A stretch of 26,151 nucleotides of DNA, taken from assembly GCA_021793935.1 (NCBI GenBank), contig JAJYRV010000006.1, positions 1-26,151 on the forward strand. Direction: 5' to 3'. Position 1 is the first letter of the stretch, and every line of letters begins with the position of its first letter. Both the position numbers and the translations under genes were made by a program. Shown one piece after another: positions 15,162 to 23,570 of the stretch. The notes beneath the pieces were generated by a model. The model did no database searches. It saw nothing but the letters and a program-made list of their open reading frames with translations, and was not told where the DNA came from. The stretch is from Actinomycetes bacterium. GTDB lineage: Bacteria > Actinomycetota > Actinomycetes > Actinomycetales > Beutenbergiaceae.

Positions 15162-16562
15162 TCAACTTACGCGTTCGATGGCACTGGCGAGGCGGGTGGT
15201 GGAGCGACCGGGGTGGTACGGCATCGACACCACGCGCCCGCCCCATTCGGACAGGGCGGCCGCCTCGGGGAGGGTGTCGGCGTTGTAATCCCCGCCCTTG
15301 ACCCACACGTCGGGTTGCAGTTGGCGGAGCACCTCCTCGGGGGTGTCCTCCTCGAAGACCACCACCGCATCGACGCACTCGAGGGACAACAGGAGCTCCG
15401 CACGGTCCGCCTGCGTCATGATCGGCCGGTCCGCTCCTTTGAGGCGCCGCACGGAATCGTCGGAGTTCACGCACACGATGAGGCAGTCGCCGAGTTTCCG
15501 CGCGCCGGCGAGGGTGCGCGCGTGCCCGGCGTGCATGAGGTCGAAGCAGCCGCCGGTGGCGACGACGGTCCCGCCCACGGCGCGGACCTCCCGCACCGTG
15601 TCCTGCGCCGTCGGGGTCGTGGGGCGGATGGGAATGAGCGCGGCGTCCAACCGGGCGACCCCGCCGCCGCGGAGGAACTCGGCGGTGTCGCTCACGCCGC
15701 GGAACATCGCCGCGGCGAGATCATCGCCCGTGCCGAGCGCGAGCGCGACCGAGGCGGCGAACCGGTCCCCCGCTCCGCACGGGTCGACCTCGCCGACCGA
15801 TCGGGCGGGAACATGCAGAGCGACCTCCTCCCCGCGGGTGAGCACGACGCCGCGTTCGGCGGCCGTCACCGCAACGGCGGCGCATCCCCACCGCTCGCGC
15901 AACCGCTCACCCGCGCTGAAGGCGGCGTCGAATTCGGCGGGGAGGTCAGCGAGGGCGCCCGCCTCGGGCAGGTTCGGGGTGACGACGGCGGCCTCCGGTA
16001 CCGGGCCTGCTCCGGACAGGTGCGGATCCCACACGAGGGGGACGTTGCGCCCGCGCTCGCTGATCGCCGCGCGGACCTCGGGGTTGCCCGTGAGCCCGCG
16101 CCCGTAGTCAGCGATGAGGAGCACGTCCGCCTCGCCGATCTCGTTGAGCATCTCCCGCGTCACTTTCGGCTCAGGCGCGGGCCCGCAGCCTTCGTCGATC
16201 CGTGCGATCGGCAGTGCCCCGGCACTCAGGCGGGTCTTCACCGGCGTCGGCGCCCCGGATGGGCCGGCAACGAGGCGAACTCTCCCCCGGGACATCTGGT
16301 GGAGGGCCGAGCGGAGCTGCCCGGCATATTCGTCGTCGGACAGCGCCGTGACGAGGCTGACCTCCGGGGTTGCCTTGGCGCGGCGGCCCGGGGCGGGCGC
16401 GGAGTGCCGGGCGAGGAGGGTGGCCACGAGTCCCGCACCGCCGGGGCGGACGCGGGTGTGGTGGACGTCGACGACGGGAACGGGCCCGTCCGGGCTCAGC
16501 CGGGTCGAGGTGCCCGAGATATCCCGGTCGAGCAGCACATCTCCAACAATGACGATTCTCAT
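15162..16562 (-). CDS. hldE: Second bifunctional heptose kinase / adenylyltransferase (divergent HldE-like)
   Basis: Second HldE-type fusion in the locus, 466 residues, only distantly like copy 1. The PfkB domain (about 1-310) has GDVLLDRDISGTSTRLSPDG, RPGGAGLVA and catalytic GAGD at 263-266 in VDPCGAGDRF. The nucleotidyltransferase domain (about 325-466) has TGGCFDLMHAGH (336-347), VNSDDSVRRLKGADRP and KGGDY (422-426). All catalytic motifs survive, so it is probably active, perhaps on a different heptose phosphate or anomer, or with a different division of labour from copy 1. The start ATG overlaps the gmhA stop (ATGA), and AAGGAG lies 5 nt upstream. The kinase half is the more divergent part. 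Confidence 0.87.
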   Translation of the reverse strand: MRIVIVGDVLLDRDISGTSTRLSPDGPVPVVDVHHTRVRPGGAGLVATLLARHSAPAPGRRAKATPEVSLVTALSDDEYAGQLRSALHQMSRGRVRLVAGPSGAPTPVKTRLSAGALPIARIDEGCGPAPEPKVTREMLNEIGEADVLLIADYGRGLTGNPEVRAAISERGRNVPLVWDPHLSGAGPVPEAAVVTPNLPEAGALADLPAEFDAAFSAGERLRERWGCAAVAVTAAERGVVLTRGEEVALHVPARSVGEVDPCGAGDRFAASVALALGTGDDLAAAMFRGVSDTAEFLRGGGVARLDAALIPIRPTTPTAQDTVREVRAVGGTVVATGGCFDLMHAGHARTLAGARKLGDCLIVCVNSDDSVRRLKGADRPIMTQADRAELLLSLECVDAVVVFEEDTPEEVLRQLQPDVWVKGGDYNADTLPEAAALSEWGGRVVSMPYHPGRSTTRLASAIERVS

Positions 16563-17191
16563 CTCGCGCTCCTTGTCTGCGCTAATTCCCGCTGCGCCGA
16601 TTCGGCGTCTGCGGCGAGCACGGTCTCGTCGAAGGCCCGGCAGATCGCGTGGATAGCAACGAGTTGGGCCTCCTGCACGTTCGCGGACGGGCCGGGTAAG
16701 CACAGGCATTCGTCGACCATCCCCGAAAGGGGGTTCGGCCCTTCGCCCGTGAGCGCCCAGGTGCTCAGTCCGAGTTCGGTTGCGGCCGCGGCGGCGAGGA
16801 GGAGGTTTCGGCTCGAGCCACTCGTGGAGAGCAGCACGAGCACGTCCCCGGCGCGCCCGTGCCCGTGCACTTGGCGGGCGAAGACCTCCTCGAAGCCGTA
16901 GTCGTTGCCGATCGCCGTCACGGCGGAGGAATCCGCGTGCAGCGACACCGCGGAGAACGGGCGGCGTTCCCCGTCGAACCGGCCGACGAGTTCGGCGGTG
17001 AAGTGCTGCGCTTCGGCGGCGGATCCGCCGTTGCCCGCGGCGAGCATCCGGTTGCCGGACATGAGCCGCGCGGCGAGCGTGCGGCCCCACCGATCGAGCC
17101 GACCGGATTCGTCGTCGAGGAACTCCAACACCGGTCGTAGGGCGGCGAGGTGGTTGCGTACGACCTCCAATGAGAGCGAGTTCTCGGTCAT
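16559..17191 (-). CDS. gmhA: Phosphoheptose isomerase (SIS domain)
   Basis: Converts sedoheptulose 7-phosphate to D-glycero-D-manno-heptose 7-phosphate, the committing step of heptose synthesis. 210 residues, close to E. coli GmhA (192). The SIS motif [20 protein letters not shown] (51-70) contains the phosphate loop and the active-site Glu (E67, corresponding to E65 of E. coli). [10 protein letters not shown] (120-129) is the second phosphate loop, and [11 protein letters not shown] carries the catalytic His (H181, E. coli H180). The start at 17191 overlaps the upstream GT4 stop, and its stop overlaps the HldE copy 2 start. Paralogous DiaA-type SIS proteins exist, but the locus makes the metabolic role convincing. 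Confidence 0.9.
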   Translation of the reverse strand: MTENSLSLEVVRNHLAALRPVLEFLDDESGRLDRWGRTLAARLMSGNRMLAAGNGGSAAEAQHFTAELVGRFDGERRPFSAVSLHADSSAVTAIGNDYGFEEVFARQVHGHGRAGDVLVLLSTSGSSRNLLLAAAAATELGLSTWALTGEGPNPLSGMVDECLCLPGPSANVQEAQLVAIHAICRAFDETVLAADAESAQRELAQTRSAR

Positions 17192-18414
17192 TGGCCCACT
17201 CCAGCCTTGAGTTCCTCGCCAACGGCGCCGAGGATCGAACGGTAGGTCCTCGCGGTGTCGGCGGCGATGCGGTCCCAGGAGTAGCGCGCCTCCACCCGCT
17301 GCCGCCCTGCCTCGCCGTACTGGCGCAGGCGCGCGGGGTCGGAAAGTTCCGCGCCGAGCACCTCGGCGAGCGCCTTGGCGTCCTGGGGCGGGACGAGGCG
17401 CCCGGTCACGCCGTCGACGACCGTGTCCGTCAAGCCGCCCACCGCGGCGGCGACGACGGGCACGGCGCACGCCATCGCTTCCAGCGGCACGATCCCGAAG
17501 GGTTCGTACCACGGGGTGCACACGACCGCGTCGGCGGAACGCAGCACCGCGGGCATGTCTTCCCGGGAGAGCTGACCGGTGAGTACCACCTGGTCGCTCA
17601 CTCCGCGCTCGCGAGCGCGAGCGAGGAGGCGCTGGCCCTCGGGATCCTCGGCCGTGACCCGGGCGTCCCCCGGCCCGCCGACGATGAGGAGTTCGACGGT
17701 GTCATCGCCCATCTCCGCGAGCGCGTCGATGATCGTGTCAAAACCCTTGCGCGGCACGAGGCGGCCGATGCTCACGATGCGCTTCGCCCGCCCGCGGTCG
17801 GCGACGGGCCCGCTCGCAGTGAACGCCTCGAGGTCAACGCCGCAGGGGGCGATGGCGATTCTGCCGGAGGGGACCCCGAGTGCCGTGAGTTCGAAGGCCT
17901 CGTCCGAGCAGGTGGCGAGGACCCCGTCGGCTTCCCGGCCGACCCGTGGCTCTAACCAGCGGCGCTCGACCGGGCTCGTGTCGTTTGCCCCCTGGTGGCG
18001 GCGTTTGACGACGCCGAGGGCGTGGAAGGTGTGCACCATCGGGATATCGATCCGGTTCGCGGCATCGCGCGCGGCGACCCCGGACATCCAGAAGTGGCTG
18101 TGGAGGATGTCGGGCTGGGCCCGGCGGGCATCGGCGGCCACCCCGTCGGCGAGTTCCCCCATGTATGGGAGCAGATCGTCCTTGGGGACGGGTTCGATCG
18201 GGCCGGCGTTGACGTGCACGACCTCGACGTTTAGCGACATCGCTACCCGCTCATCGAGGTCCGGGTCGTCACGGCGGGTATAGACGGTGACGTCGTGGCC
18301 GCGGCGTCCGAGCGCTAACGAGAGAGCTGCGACGTGCACGTTCTGGCCCCCGGCGTCCACGCCACCGAGGACGGCGAGCGGGCTCGCATGTTCGGAAATC
18401 ATTGCGATTCTCAT
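17188..18414 (-). CDS. Glycosyltransferase family 4 (MshA/sucrose-synthase-like GT-B)
   Basis: Retaining GT-B glycosyltransferase, 408 residues. The N-terminal [20 protein letters not shown] (17-36) is the motif found in MshA, sucrose-phosphate synthase and related GT4 enzymes. The C-terminal domain has [15 protein letters not shown] (215-229) with the phosphate-binding R218 and K223, and [18 protein letters not shown], the EX7E motif (E304, E312). It is coupled by 4-bp overlaps to the glycosyltransferase gene upstream and gmhA downstream. Because of its place among heptose genes it probably builds a surface glycan, not mycothiol; donor unknown. Confidence 0.88.
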   Translation of the reverse strand: MRIAMISEHASPLAVLGGVDAGGQNVHVAALSLALGRRGHDVTVYTRRDDPDLDERVAMSLNVEVVHVNAGPIEPVPKDDLLPYMGELADGVAADARRAQPDILHSHFWMSGVAARDAANRIDIPMVHTFHALGVVKRRHQGANDTSPVERRWLEPRVGREADGVLATCSDEAFELTALGVPSGRIAIAPCGVDLEAFTASGPVADRGRAKRIVSIGRLVPRKGFDTIIDALAEMGDDTVELLIVGGPGDARVTAEDPEGQRLLARARERGVSDQVVLTGQLSREDMPAVLRSADAVVCTPWYEPFGIVPLEAMACAVPVVAAAVGGLTDTVVDGVTGRLVPPQDAKALAEVLGAELSDPARLRQYGEAGRQRVEARYSWDRIAADTARTYRSILGAVGEELKAGVGQ

Positions 18415-19415
18415 TGGGGGTTCCTTTCGTTGAGCGGCAGCGTGCGCCGCGGGGGCGGCGAGGCGAGGTCGCCGAGCACGGTGTTCCACCGGTGCAAAAA
18501 CGCCGCCAGACCGTAGTGTTGGAGCGCGTATTCACGGGCGACCTCACCGCGACGTCGGGCCTCATCTGGGTCTTCGGCCAGCCGTCCGGCTTCGCTGACG
18601 AGATCGTCGATATTTGTGGAGATCGCCCCGGCCTCGGGCGGAACCGCCCGGTACGCCTCGGTCGTGCCGAGGGTGAGGACGGGCATGCCCAGGTGCATCG
18701 CTTCCAGGAGCGAGAGGCCGAGCGAGGTCCACCGGGTCGTGTGGAGGTAGGCGCGACGCTTCGCGAGCTCGTTGTGGAGCTCGCCGGTGGGCAGATCCCC
18801 GGCCGCTGCGACCTCGTGGGGGCTGAACAGGTCGGGGAGGTACTCCCCGCCCATCCCGAACACGTCCACGGGCAGGATCGGGGTGAACGCGGCGAGCAGG
18901 TCGGAGCCGCTCACCCGCGCTCGGCGGACGGGCTCGTTGATCACCGCACCGAACCGTGGGAGTTCCCCGGTGTATTTGTGCCCAGGGTCCACCACGCCGT
19001 GCTCGACGACGGTCGTCGGTGTTCCCGCGGTGTCCCACATGAGGGAATTGAAGTGGGTGACGTGCACGATCGTCAGGTCCGAGCGACCCGCGAGGGGGTG
19101 CAGGGTCTGGGGCACGTTCCCCTTGGGGGTGTTGTGTTCCACGAAGATCGTGGGGAGGTCCCGCCCGGGCGTTCTTCCGCCGAGCCACTGCTCGGCGAGT
19201 TCGAATTCCTCCAGGCGTTGGAGCACGGCGACGTCGACATCCGTTTCCGCGAGTTCTTCCGGAGAGACCTCCCGCGCCCGGGCAGGCCAGTCCCGGCCGG
19301 CTCGGCCGATCCCGAAGGGGTCGCGGGCAGCGGTGGCCGGGAGGAGGTATTCGTGTTCACCGCGCACGAAGGAATCCGCCCAACCTCCGTGCATGTGCCA
19401 AAACAGGATTTTCAC
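18411..19415 (-). CDS. GT-B-like glycosyltransferase
   Basis: Predicted GT-B glycosyltransferase of 334 residues, not close to a family I can name. The N-terminus [20 protein letters not shown] is a Rossmann start; EHNTPKGN (93-100) and [18 protein letters not shown] lie in the acceptor domain; the C-terminal half has [20 protein letters not shown] (224-243) with a GT4-like SLLEAM motif. The start is GTG, overlapping the GT9 copy B stop (GTGA), with AAGGAG 7 nt upstream. It sits between GT9 copy B and the GT4, and likely contributes one linkage to the same glycan. Confidence 0.75.
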   Translation of the reverse strand: MKILFWHMHGGWADSFVRGEHEYLLPATAARDPFGIGRAGRDWPARAREVSPEELAETDVDVAVLQRLEEFELAEQWLGGRTPGRDLPTIFVEHNTPKGNVPQTLHPLAGRSDLTIVHVTHFNSLMWDTAGTPTTVVEHGVVDPGHKYTGELPRFGAVINEPVRRARVSGSDLLAAFTPILPVDVFGMGGEYLPDLFSPHEVAAAGDLPTGELHNELAKRRAYLHTTRWTSLGLSLLEAMHLGMPVLTLGTTEAYRAVPPEAGAISTNIDDLVSEAGRLAEDPDEARRRGEVAREYALQHYGLAAFLHRWNTVLGDLASPPPRRTLPLNERNPQ

Positions 19416-20476
19416 TGGGCTGCTCCTTCCATCTGGGCGGAGGCGAAGGTGCTCGCCCGTTCGGGGTCGAAGATGAGCTGTTCGCACGCGTCCGCCACGC
19501 GGGCCGGCGCGAGGCCGGTGAGGCAGGGGTGGCCGGGAACCGGACAGTTGCGGGCACGGGTGTTCCGGCACGGGGCGTGCTGATCGCCGAGCAGGATCGT
19601 GGGAACGCCCCACGGTGCCCACCGGGCGGCGGGAACCACGGGCGAGAACAGGCTGACGATCTTCGCCCCCATGGCGGCCCCGAGGTGCGCGGGTCCGGTG
19701 TTGCCGGTGACGAGGACCTGCGCCCCGCCCAGGAGGCGGGCCATCTCCACCAGCGTCGTCCGCCCGCCCAGGTCGATCCCGCCGTTTGCGGCGACGCGAG
19801 CGGTGAGGTCGGTTTCGGCTGGGGTGCCGGTGACGACCACGGTGTGGCCCCGGCGGGTGAGTTCGGCGACGAGCGCCCGGTGGTGGCCGGGCGGCCATTG
19901 CCGCGCGGGGGCGGCGGCGCCGGGGTGGACGACCACGTAGGGCCCGGTCAGGGTGAATCGGGACGGCTCGGATGGCTCGGGGAGTTGCACGGCGAGCCGG
20001 GTATCGGCGGGGCGGGGGAACCCGGCGGCTTCGGCGATGTCGAGCGCCCGGAGCACTTCGGGTTGGTCTTCGGGGAAGTCCTCGCCCGGTGTGAGCCGGG
20101 TCGTGAGTAAAGAACCCGCGTAGTCGATCGAGGCGCCGGTGATTCGGGGGACGCCGCCGAGGCGAAGTAGTGCGGCCAGCGGCAGCGGCGACTGGTGGAA
20201 GGAGGTGAACAGGACGGCCGCGTCCGGCCGGAACTCGGTGACCATCTCGAGGAGTTCGCGCGCGCTGCCGGGCGTGAAGTCCGGGGCGGGGTCACTGATC
20301 CACGGCGCGGACCACGTGAGGACCCCGTCGACGCCGGGGAGTAGCTTCCCCGCGGCGGCGCCCTGGGGGCCGCACAGCAAACGCACCTCGGTTGCGGCAG
20401 CGGCGACGGCGCGCACGGCCGGGCCCGCGAGCAGCACGTCTCCCATGCTGTCCAGGCGTGCGGTGAGGACCTTCAT
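19412..20476 (-). CDS. Glycosyltransferase family 9 (heptosyltransferase-like), copy B
   Basis: GT9 family, 354 residues. Motifs: VLTARLDSMGDVLLAGPAVR at the N-terminus (SMGD instead of GLGD), VVHPGAAAPARQWPPGHHRA and GNTGPAHLGAAMGAKIVSLF in the donor domain. The loop after this, SPVVPAARWAPWG, is followed by a Cys-rich segment (HAPCRNTRARNCPVPGHPCL) that recalls the Cys cluster of copy A. Both gene ends overlap neighbours by 4 bp: gmhB upstream and the GT-B gene downstream. It probably transfers heptose from ADP-heptose. Confidence 0.88.
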   Translation of the reverse strand: MKVLTARLDSMGDVLLAGPAVRAVAAAATEVRLLCGPQGAAAGKLLPGVDGVLTWSAPWISDPAPDFTPGSARELLEMVTEFRPDAAVLFTSFHQSPLPLAALLRLGGVPRITGASIDYAGSLLTTRLTPGEDFPEDQPEVLRALDIAEAAGFPRPADTRLAVQLPEPSEPSRFTLTGPYVVVHPGAAAPARQWPPGHHRALVAELTRRGHTVVVTGTPAETDLTARVAANGGIDLGGRTTLVEMARLLGGAQVLVTGNTGPAHLGAAMGAKIVSLFSPVVPAARWAPWGVPTILLGDQHAPCRNTRARNCPVPGHPCLTGLAPARVADACEQLIFDPERASTFASAQMEGAAQ

Positions 20477-21045
20477 CGGCGCACCTGGGCGAGCACGCGG
20501 CGGACCGCTTCCCCGAGCGTCCCCGCCACGTGCCAAGCGGCTTCGATCTCGTGCAGCAACGTCACCGGGGTGGGCACGAGGATGCCGTGCGCGCCGGCCG
20601 CGGCCGCGGCTTCCATGTCGCTGCCGATGTCGCCGATGACGACGCAGCGTTGGGGCGCGATCCCAAGTTCGAGGGCGGCGGCGCGCACCAGCCCCGGGAG
20701 CGGTTTGCGGCACGAGCAGAAGTCCGCGGGTTCGTGCGGGCACACCTGCCAGGTGTCGAAGGGGCCGAGCAGATCGTCCACCCGCTGGTTCACCGCCCGC
20801 ATCTGCGCCGTGGTGATGTATCCGCGGGCAACCCCGGACTGGTTCGTCACGACGCCGATCTTGAGCCCGGCAGCCCGCAAGTGCTGTAGTTCCTCCCGGG
20901 CGCCGGGTACCGGTTCCACCGCGTCCGGATCGCCGTTGTAGGGAACGTCGGCGATGAGCGTATCGTCTCGATCGAAGAGCACCGCGAGGGGCTGCTCGGC
21001 CATCCTTGCGGCGGCGGTGCTGGGGGCTGCGAACTGCAGTGTCAT
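20473..21045 (-). CDS. gmhB: D-glycero-D-manno-heptose 1,7-bisphosphate 7-phosphatase (HAD-IIIA)
   Basis: Removes the 7-phosphate so that HldE can add AMP. 190 residues, like E. coli GmhB (191). The HAD motifs are FDRDDTL (nucleophile D25, acid D27), TNQSGVARG (67-75), and GDIGSDM (D139, D143). The zinc-binding insert characteristic of GmhB is present: C102, H104, C110 and C112 in VCPHEPADFCSCRKPLPG. Histidinol phosphatase shares this fold, but the context decides for heptose. The ATG at 21045 has GAGGAG about 7 nt upstream; an internal ATG at codon 15 is less well placed. It is the first gene of the long leftward unit. Confidence 0.88.
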   Translation of the reverse strand: MTLQFAAPSTAAARMAEQPLAVLFDRDDTLIADVPYNGDPDAVEPVPGAREELQHLRAAGLKIGVVTNQSGVARGYITTAQMRAVNQRVDDLLGPFDTWQVCPHEPADFCSCRKPLPGLVRAAALELGIAPQRCVVIGDIGSDMEAAAAAGAHGILVPTPVTLLHEIEAAWHVAGTLGEAVRRVLAQVRR

Positions 21046-21137
21046 CCGAATCTCCTCATTGCGAATCGTGCGTGGGGAACAACGTCGTTGGCGGCGCCCA
21101 GTTGGCAGGAGGCGCGGCGGGGTGTGAAGGTTAGGAG

Positions 21138-22061
21138 ATGGCTGCTCCCCCTGAAACGCTCGTGCTGCGGGCGCTGAAACTCGGTGACCTGCTCGTCGCC
21201 GTGCCCGCGATCCATGCAGTCCGCCGGGCCCGTCCCGAGCACCGGCTCGTTCTTGCCGTGCCCGGATGGCTGGGCCCGATCGTCGACCTCATCGGCGGGG
21301 TGGACGCGTTGCACCCCACCCCCGGCCTGGACGCTCCGCTGGACATCGCCCCCGGTCGGGTCCACACCGCGATCAACATGCACGGCAACGGCCCCGAAAG
21401 CCGGGCGGTCATCGATGCGCTCGAGGCCCCGCACGTCGTCACCCACGGCGGGGCGGGCCCGCCGTGGCGGGATGGGATCCTGGAGCGATGGCGCTGGGTC
21501 CGGCTCGTGGAGGCGTTCGGTATGCCGGGCGACCCAGACGACGTCGCGATCGCCCGCCCGCTGGCTCCCGCGGAAGTACCCGGGGCGGTTGTTATCCACG
21601 TCGGGGCCTTCTACGGTTCGCGGCAGTGGCCGGTGGAGAGGTTCGCCCGCGTCGCCCGGGTGCTCACCGAGCAGGGCCGGCGCGTCGTTCTCACCGGCAG
21701 CGCCGCTGAGCGTCCGCGCGCGGCGGCGGTTGCCCGGCAGGCGGGCGTGGAGATGGCTGCCGTGCAGGCGGGAAGGACGGGCCTGGCCGGGTTCGCCGCG
21801 CAGATCGCCGGGGCCCGCCTCGTCGTCTCCGCCGATACGGGGGCAGCGCACCTCGCGTCGGCGTACGCGATCCCCTCGGTGATCCTCTTCGGTCCCGCTC
21901 CACCACAGGAGTGGGGCCCACCGCCGGGGCCGCACATCGTGCTCACTGATCCGGCCCAGCGCCGCGGCGAGACCTTCTCGGCCGAACCGGACCCGGCCCT
22001 GCTCGCGGTCACGAGCGCCGATGTTCTCGCCGCGGTGGCTGACCTTCCCGATCAGGGTTAA
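21138..22061 (+). CDS. Glycosyltransferase family 9 (heptosyltransferase-like), copy C
   Basis: Third GT9 protein of the locus, 307 residues, the shortest. It has VLRALKLGDLLVAVPAIHAV at the N-terminus (KLGD), VIHVGAFYGSRQWPVERFAR for the inter-domain region, and SADTGAAHLASAYAIPSVIL followed by FGPAPPQEWGPP for donor binding. It is divergent from gmhB across a 92-bp gap and converges on the sigma-factor gene 14 bp away. The ribosome binding site is weak (AAGG about 9 nt from the ATG). It lacks the Cys-rich tail of copies A and B, so it may act on a different acceptor. Confidence 0.87.
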   Translation: MAAPPETLVLRALKLGDLLVAVPAIHAVRRARPEHRLVLAVPGWLGPIVDLIGGVDALHPTPGLDAPLDIAPGRVHTAINMHGNGPESRAVIDALEAPHVVTHGGAGPPWRDGILERWRWVRLVEAFGMPGDPDDVAIARPLAPAEVPGAVVIHVGAFYGSRQWPVERFARVARVLTEQGRRVVLTGSAAERPRAAAVARQAGVEMAAVQAGRTGLAGFAAQIAGARLVVSADTGAAHLASAYAIPSVILFGPAPPQEWGPPPGPHIVLTDPAQRRGETFSAEPDPALLAVTSADVLAAVADLPDQG

Positions 22062-22075
22062 CGATGAGCGGGTTC

Positions 22076-22807
22076 TCATTCGGCCACCTGCTCACCGAAG
22101 GTTTCCAACGCTGACCCGTCCAACACCGCGCGCAACTGCGTGAGGATCGAGGAGATCAGTCGTGAGATGTGCACTTGTGTGACGCCCACCGTGCGCGCGA
22201 TCTCCTCCTGGGTGTATTCCTTGAAAAAGCGCAGGTACAGGATGCGCCGTTCCCGAGCTGGTAGTCCGCGCACCGCCGGGGCGAGGCTCGCGAGGAGCTC
22301 GAAGCGGTCGAACGGGGAGGCCTCGTCAATGATCTGTTTGCCTCGGGCCGCATCGGCCTCGAGCGAGGTCGCCCACGCCCCGGATCCGAGCGCCTCCTGC
22401 ACCTGCCCCCGGGGGGCGTGCAGGTGTGCGGCGATATCCTCGCACGTAGGTTCGCGCCGGAGTTCCTGCGCCAGCTGTTCACGGGAGCGGATCGCGCGCA
22501 GCCGGAGTTCTTGGATTCGGCGCGGAGGGCGCACGGCGAAGCCCTGATCCCGCACGTGCCGCTTGAGTTCACCGGTGATGGTCGGCACGGCAAAGGCGAG
22601 GAAGTCCTTCCCCTTCGCCGGGTCATACCGGCGGGAGGCCTCCACCAACCCGACGTAGGCGACCTGGCGCAGATCGTCCGCATCCCGGGTCCGGGAGACG
22701 AACCGCCACGCGATCGACTCCGCCAGGGCCAGGTGCCTCACCACGCGCTCGTTCGACCCCGAGCGCGTGGTGAACGGCCGAGCCGGAAAGCCTTGTGCAA
22801 CGGACAC
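22076..22807 (-). CDS. SigB/SigF-family alternative sigma factor
   Basis: Group 3 sigma-70 factor, 243 residues from the GTG at 22807 (GAGG about 7 nt upstream); a TTG 19 codons earlier is less likely. Region 2 reads DADDLRQVAYVGLVEASRRY and KDFLAFAVPTITGELKRHVR, and region 2.4/3 continues DQGFAVRPPRRIQEL, the SigB/SigF/SigG signature. Region 4 is LPARERRILYLRFFKEYTQE followed by the helix-turn-helix EEIARTVGVTQVHISRLI. Most relatives are controlled by an RsbW-type anti-sigma factor encoded next door, but none is present on either side here, so control must come from elsewhere. It may direct a stress regulon. Confidence 0.9.
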   Translation of the reverse strand: MSVAQGFPARPFTTRSGSNERVVRHLALAESIAWRFVSRTRDADDLRQVAYVGLVEASRRYDPAKGKDFLAFAVPTITGELKRHVRDQGFAVRPPRRIQELRLRAIRSREQLAQELRREPTCEDIAAHLHAPRGQVQEALGSGAWATSLEADAARGKQIIDEASPFDRFELLASLAPAVRGLPARERRILYLRFFKEYTQEEIARTVGVTQVHISRLISSILTQLRAVLDGSALETFGEQVAE

Positions 22808-22914
22808 GACGCACCTCGTTTCTTTCGGGAGGTCTTGCCTCGGAAGGAGTAGGGCTTCACGCAATCACCGCTTCTGCTCCCCCTCAACCCCCTTGCCCTG
22901 GGGAGAGGAGTCGG

Positions 22915-22920
22915 TTAGAA
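22915..22920 (+). promoter_or_regulatory. -10-like hexamer 7 nt upstream of the phosphatase ATG
   Basis: TTAGAA ends 7 nt before ATG 22928, the spacing of a leaderless transcript. A G-run (GGGGG) between them could instead act as a poor ribosome binding site. Confidence 0.3.
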
Positions 22921-22927
22921 GGGGGCA

Positions 22928-23566
22928 ATGGTCGATAACCTCCTTCCCCCACAGGTCTGCCTCCTTCGGCACGGCGCTACCGCGTGGAATCGCGAGGGGA
23001 GGTTCCTCGGCCGGGGCGACCTCGATCTCGACGCAGCCGGTGCCGCGGACCTTGAGCTCGCCGCCATCCAGATCGCTCAGTTCGCCCCGCAGGCGATGGT
23101 CACCTCCCCCGCCCGGCGGGTTCAGCAGACGTGGGCGGAGCTGGTCGGCTTCGGCGGTCTCGGCCAGGTTTCCAACCACGTCGAACCGGACGCGTGGGAG
23201 GTGGATTTCGGTGTTTTCGAAGGGCGCACCCGCGCCGAGATCGCTGCGAGCCCCGACGCCGAGGCGTTCGAACGGTGGCTCCGCCCCGAATTCGGGTGCC
23301 CCGCCGCGCTGGGCGGGGAATCCTACGATTCTGCTGCCCGGCGCGCCGCGCGGGTGCTCGCCGGGCTTCCCGCCCGGCGGACGCTGCTCATCTCGCACGG
23401 GTATTTCCTCAAGATCCTCCTCGCGACCTGCGTCGATGGCGGCCGGGCGGAGGACGTGCGGGCGGAGCATCTGCCCAACGGGGTCCCCATCCTGCTGAGC
23501 AAGCACCCGATCCACGGGTGGCGCCGGAGCCGGGCGCCCGCGGCCAAGGGGGAAAGATTAGAGTGA
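22928..23566 (+). CDS. Histidine phosphatase family protein (phosphoglycerate-mutase-like)
   Basis: Cytosolic phosphatase of the histidine-phosphatase branch 1, 212 residues. The phospho-acceptor motif is VCLLRHGATAWNREGRFLGR (RHG, 14-16); SPARRVQQT supplies the second phosphate Arg; the general acid lies in EVDFGVFEGRTRAEI, and LLISHGYFLK supplies the second catalytic His. All core residues are intact. The substrate is not predictable: relatives act on phosphosugars, phosphoglycerate or small phosphoesters. It is divergent from the sigma gene and 4 bp upstream of the PepSY lipoprotein gene. Confidence 0.87.
   Translation: MVDNLLPPQVCLLRHGATAWNREGRFLGRGDLDLDAAGAADLELAAIQIAQFAPQAMVTSPARRVQQTWAELVGFGGLGQVSNHVEPDAWEVDFGVFEGRTRAEIAASPDAEAFERWLRPEFGCPAALGGESYDSAARRAARVLAGLPARRTLLISHGYFLKILLATCVDGGRAEDVRAEHLPNGVPILLSKHPIHGWRRSRAPAAKGERLE
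23559..23564 (+). promoter_or_regulatory. -10-like hexamer 6 nt upstream of the lipoprotein ATG
   Basis: TAGAGT ends 6 nt before ATG 23571, inside the end of the phosphatase gene. No ribosome binding site intervenes, which fits a leaderless transcript. Confidence 0.3.
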
Positions 23567-23570
23567 GCAC

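Noticed and set aside
15213..16901. 562-codon plus-strand open frame
   Set aside because: Antisense to HldE copy 2, no family resemblance.
22065..22079. ATGAG-CGGGTT-CTCAT hairpin between GT9 copy C and the sigma gene
   Set aside because: Five-base stem, no U-tract; could be a weak bidirectional terminator but is not distinguishable from chance.
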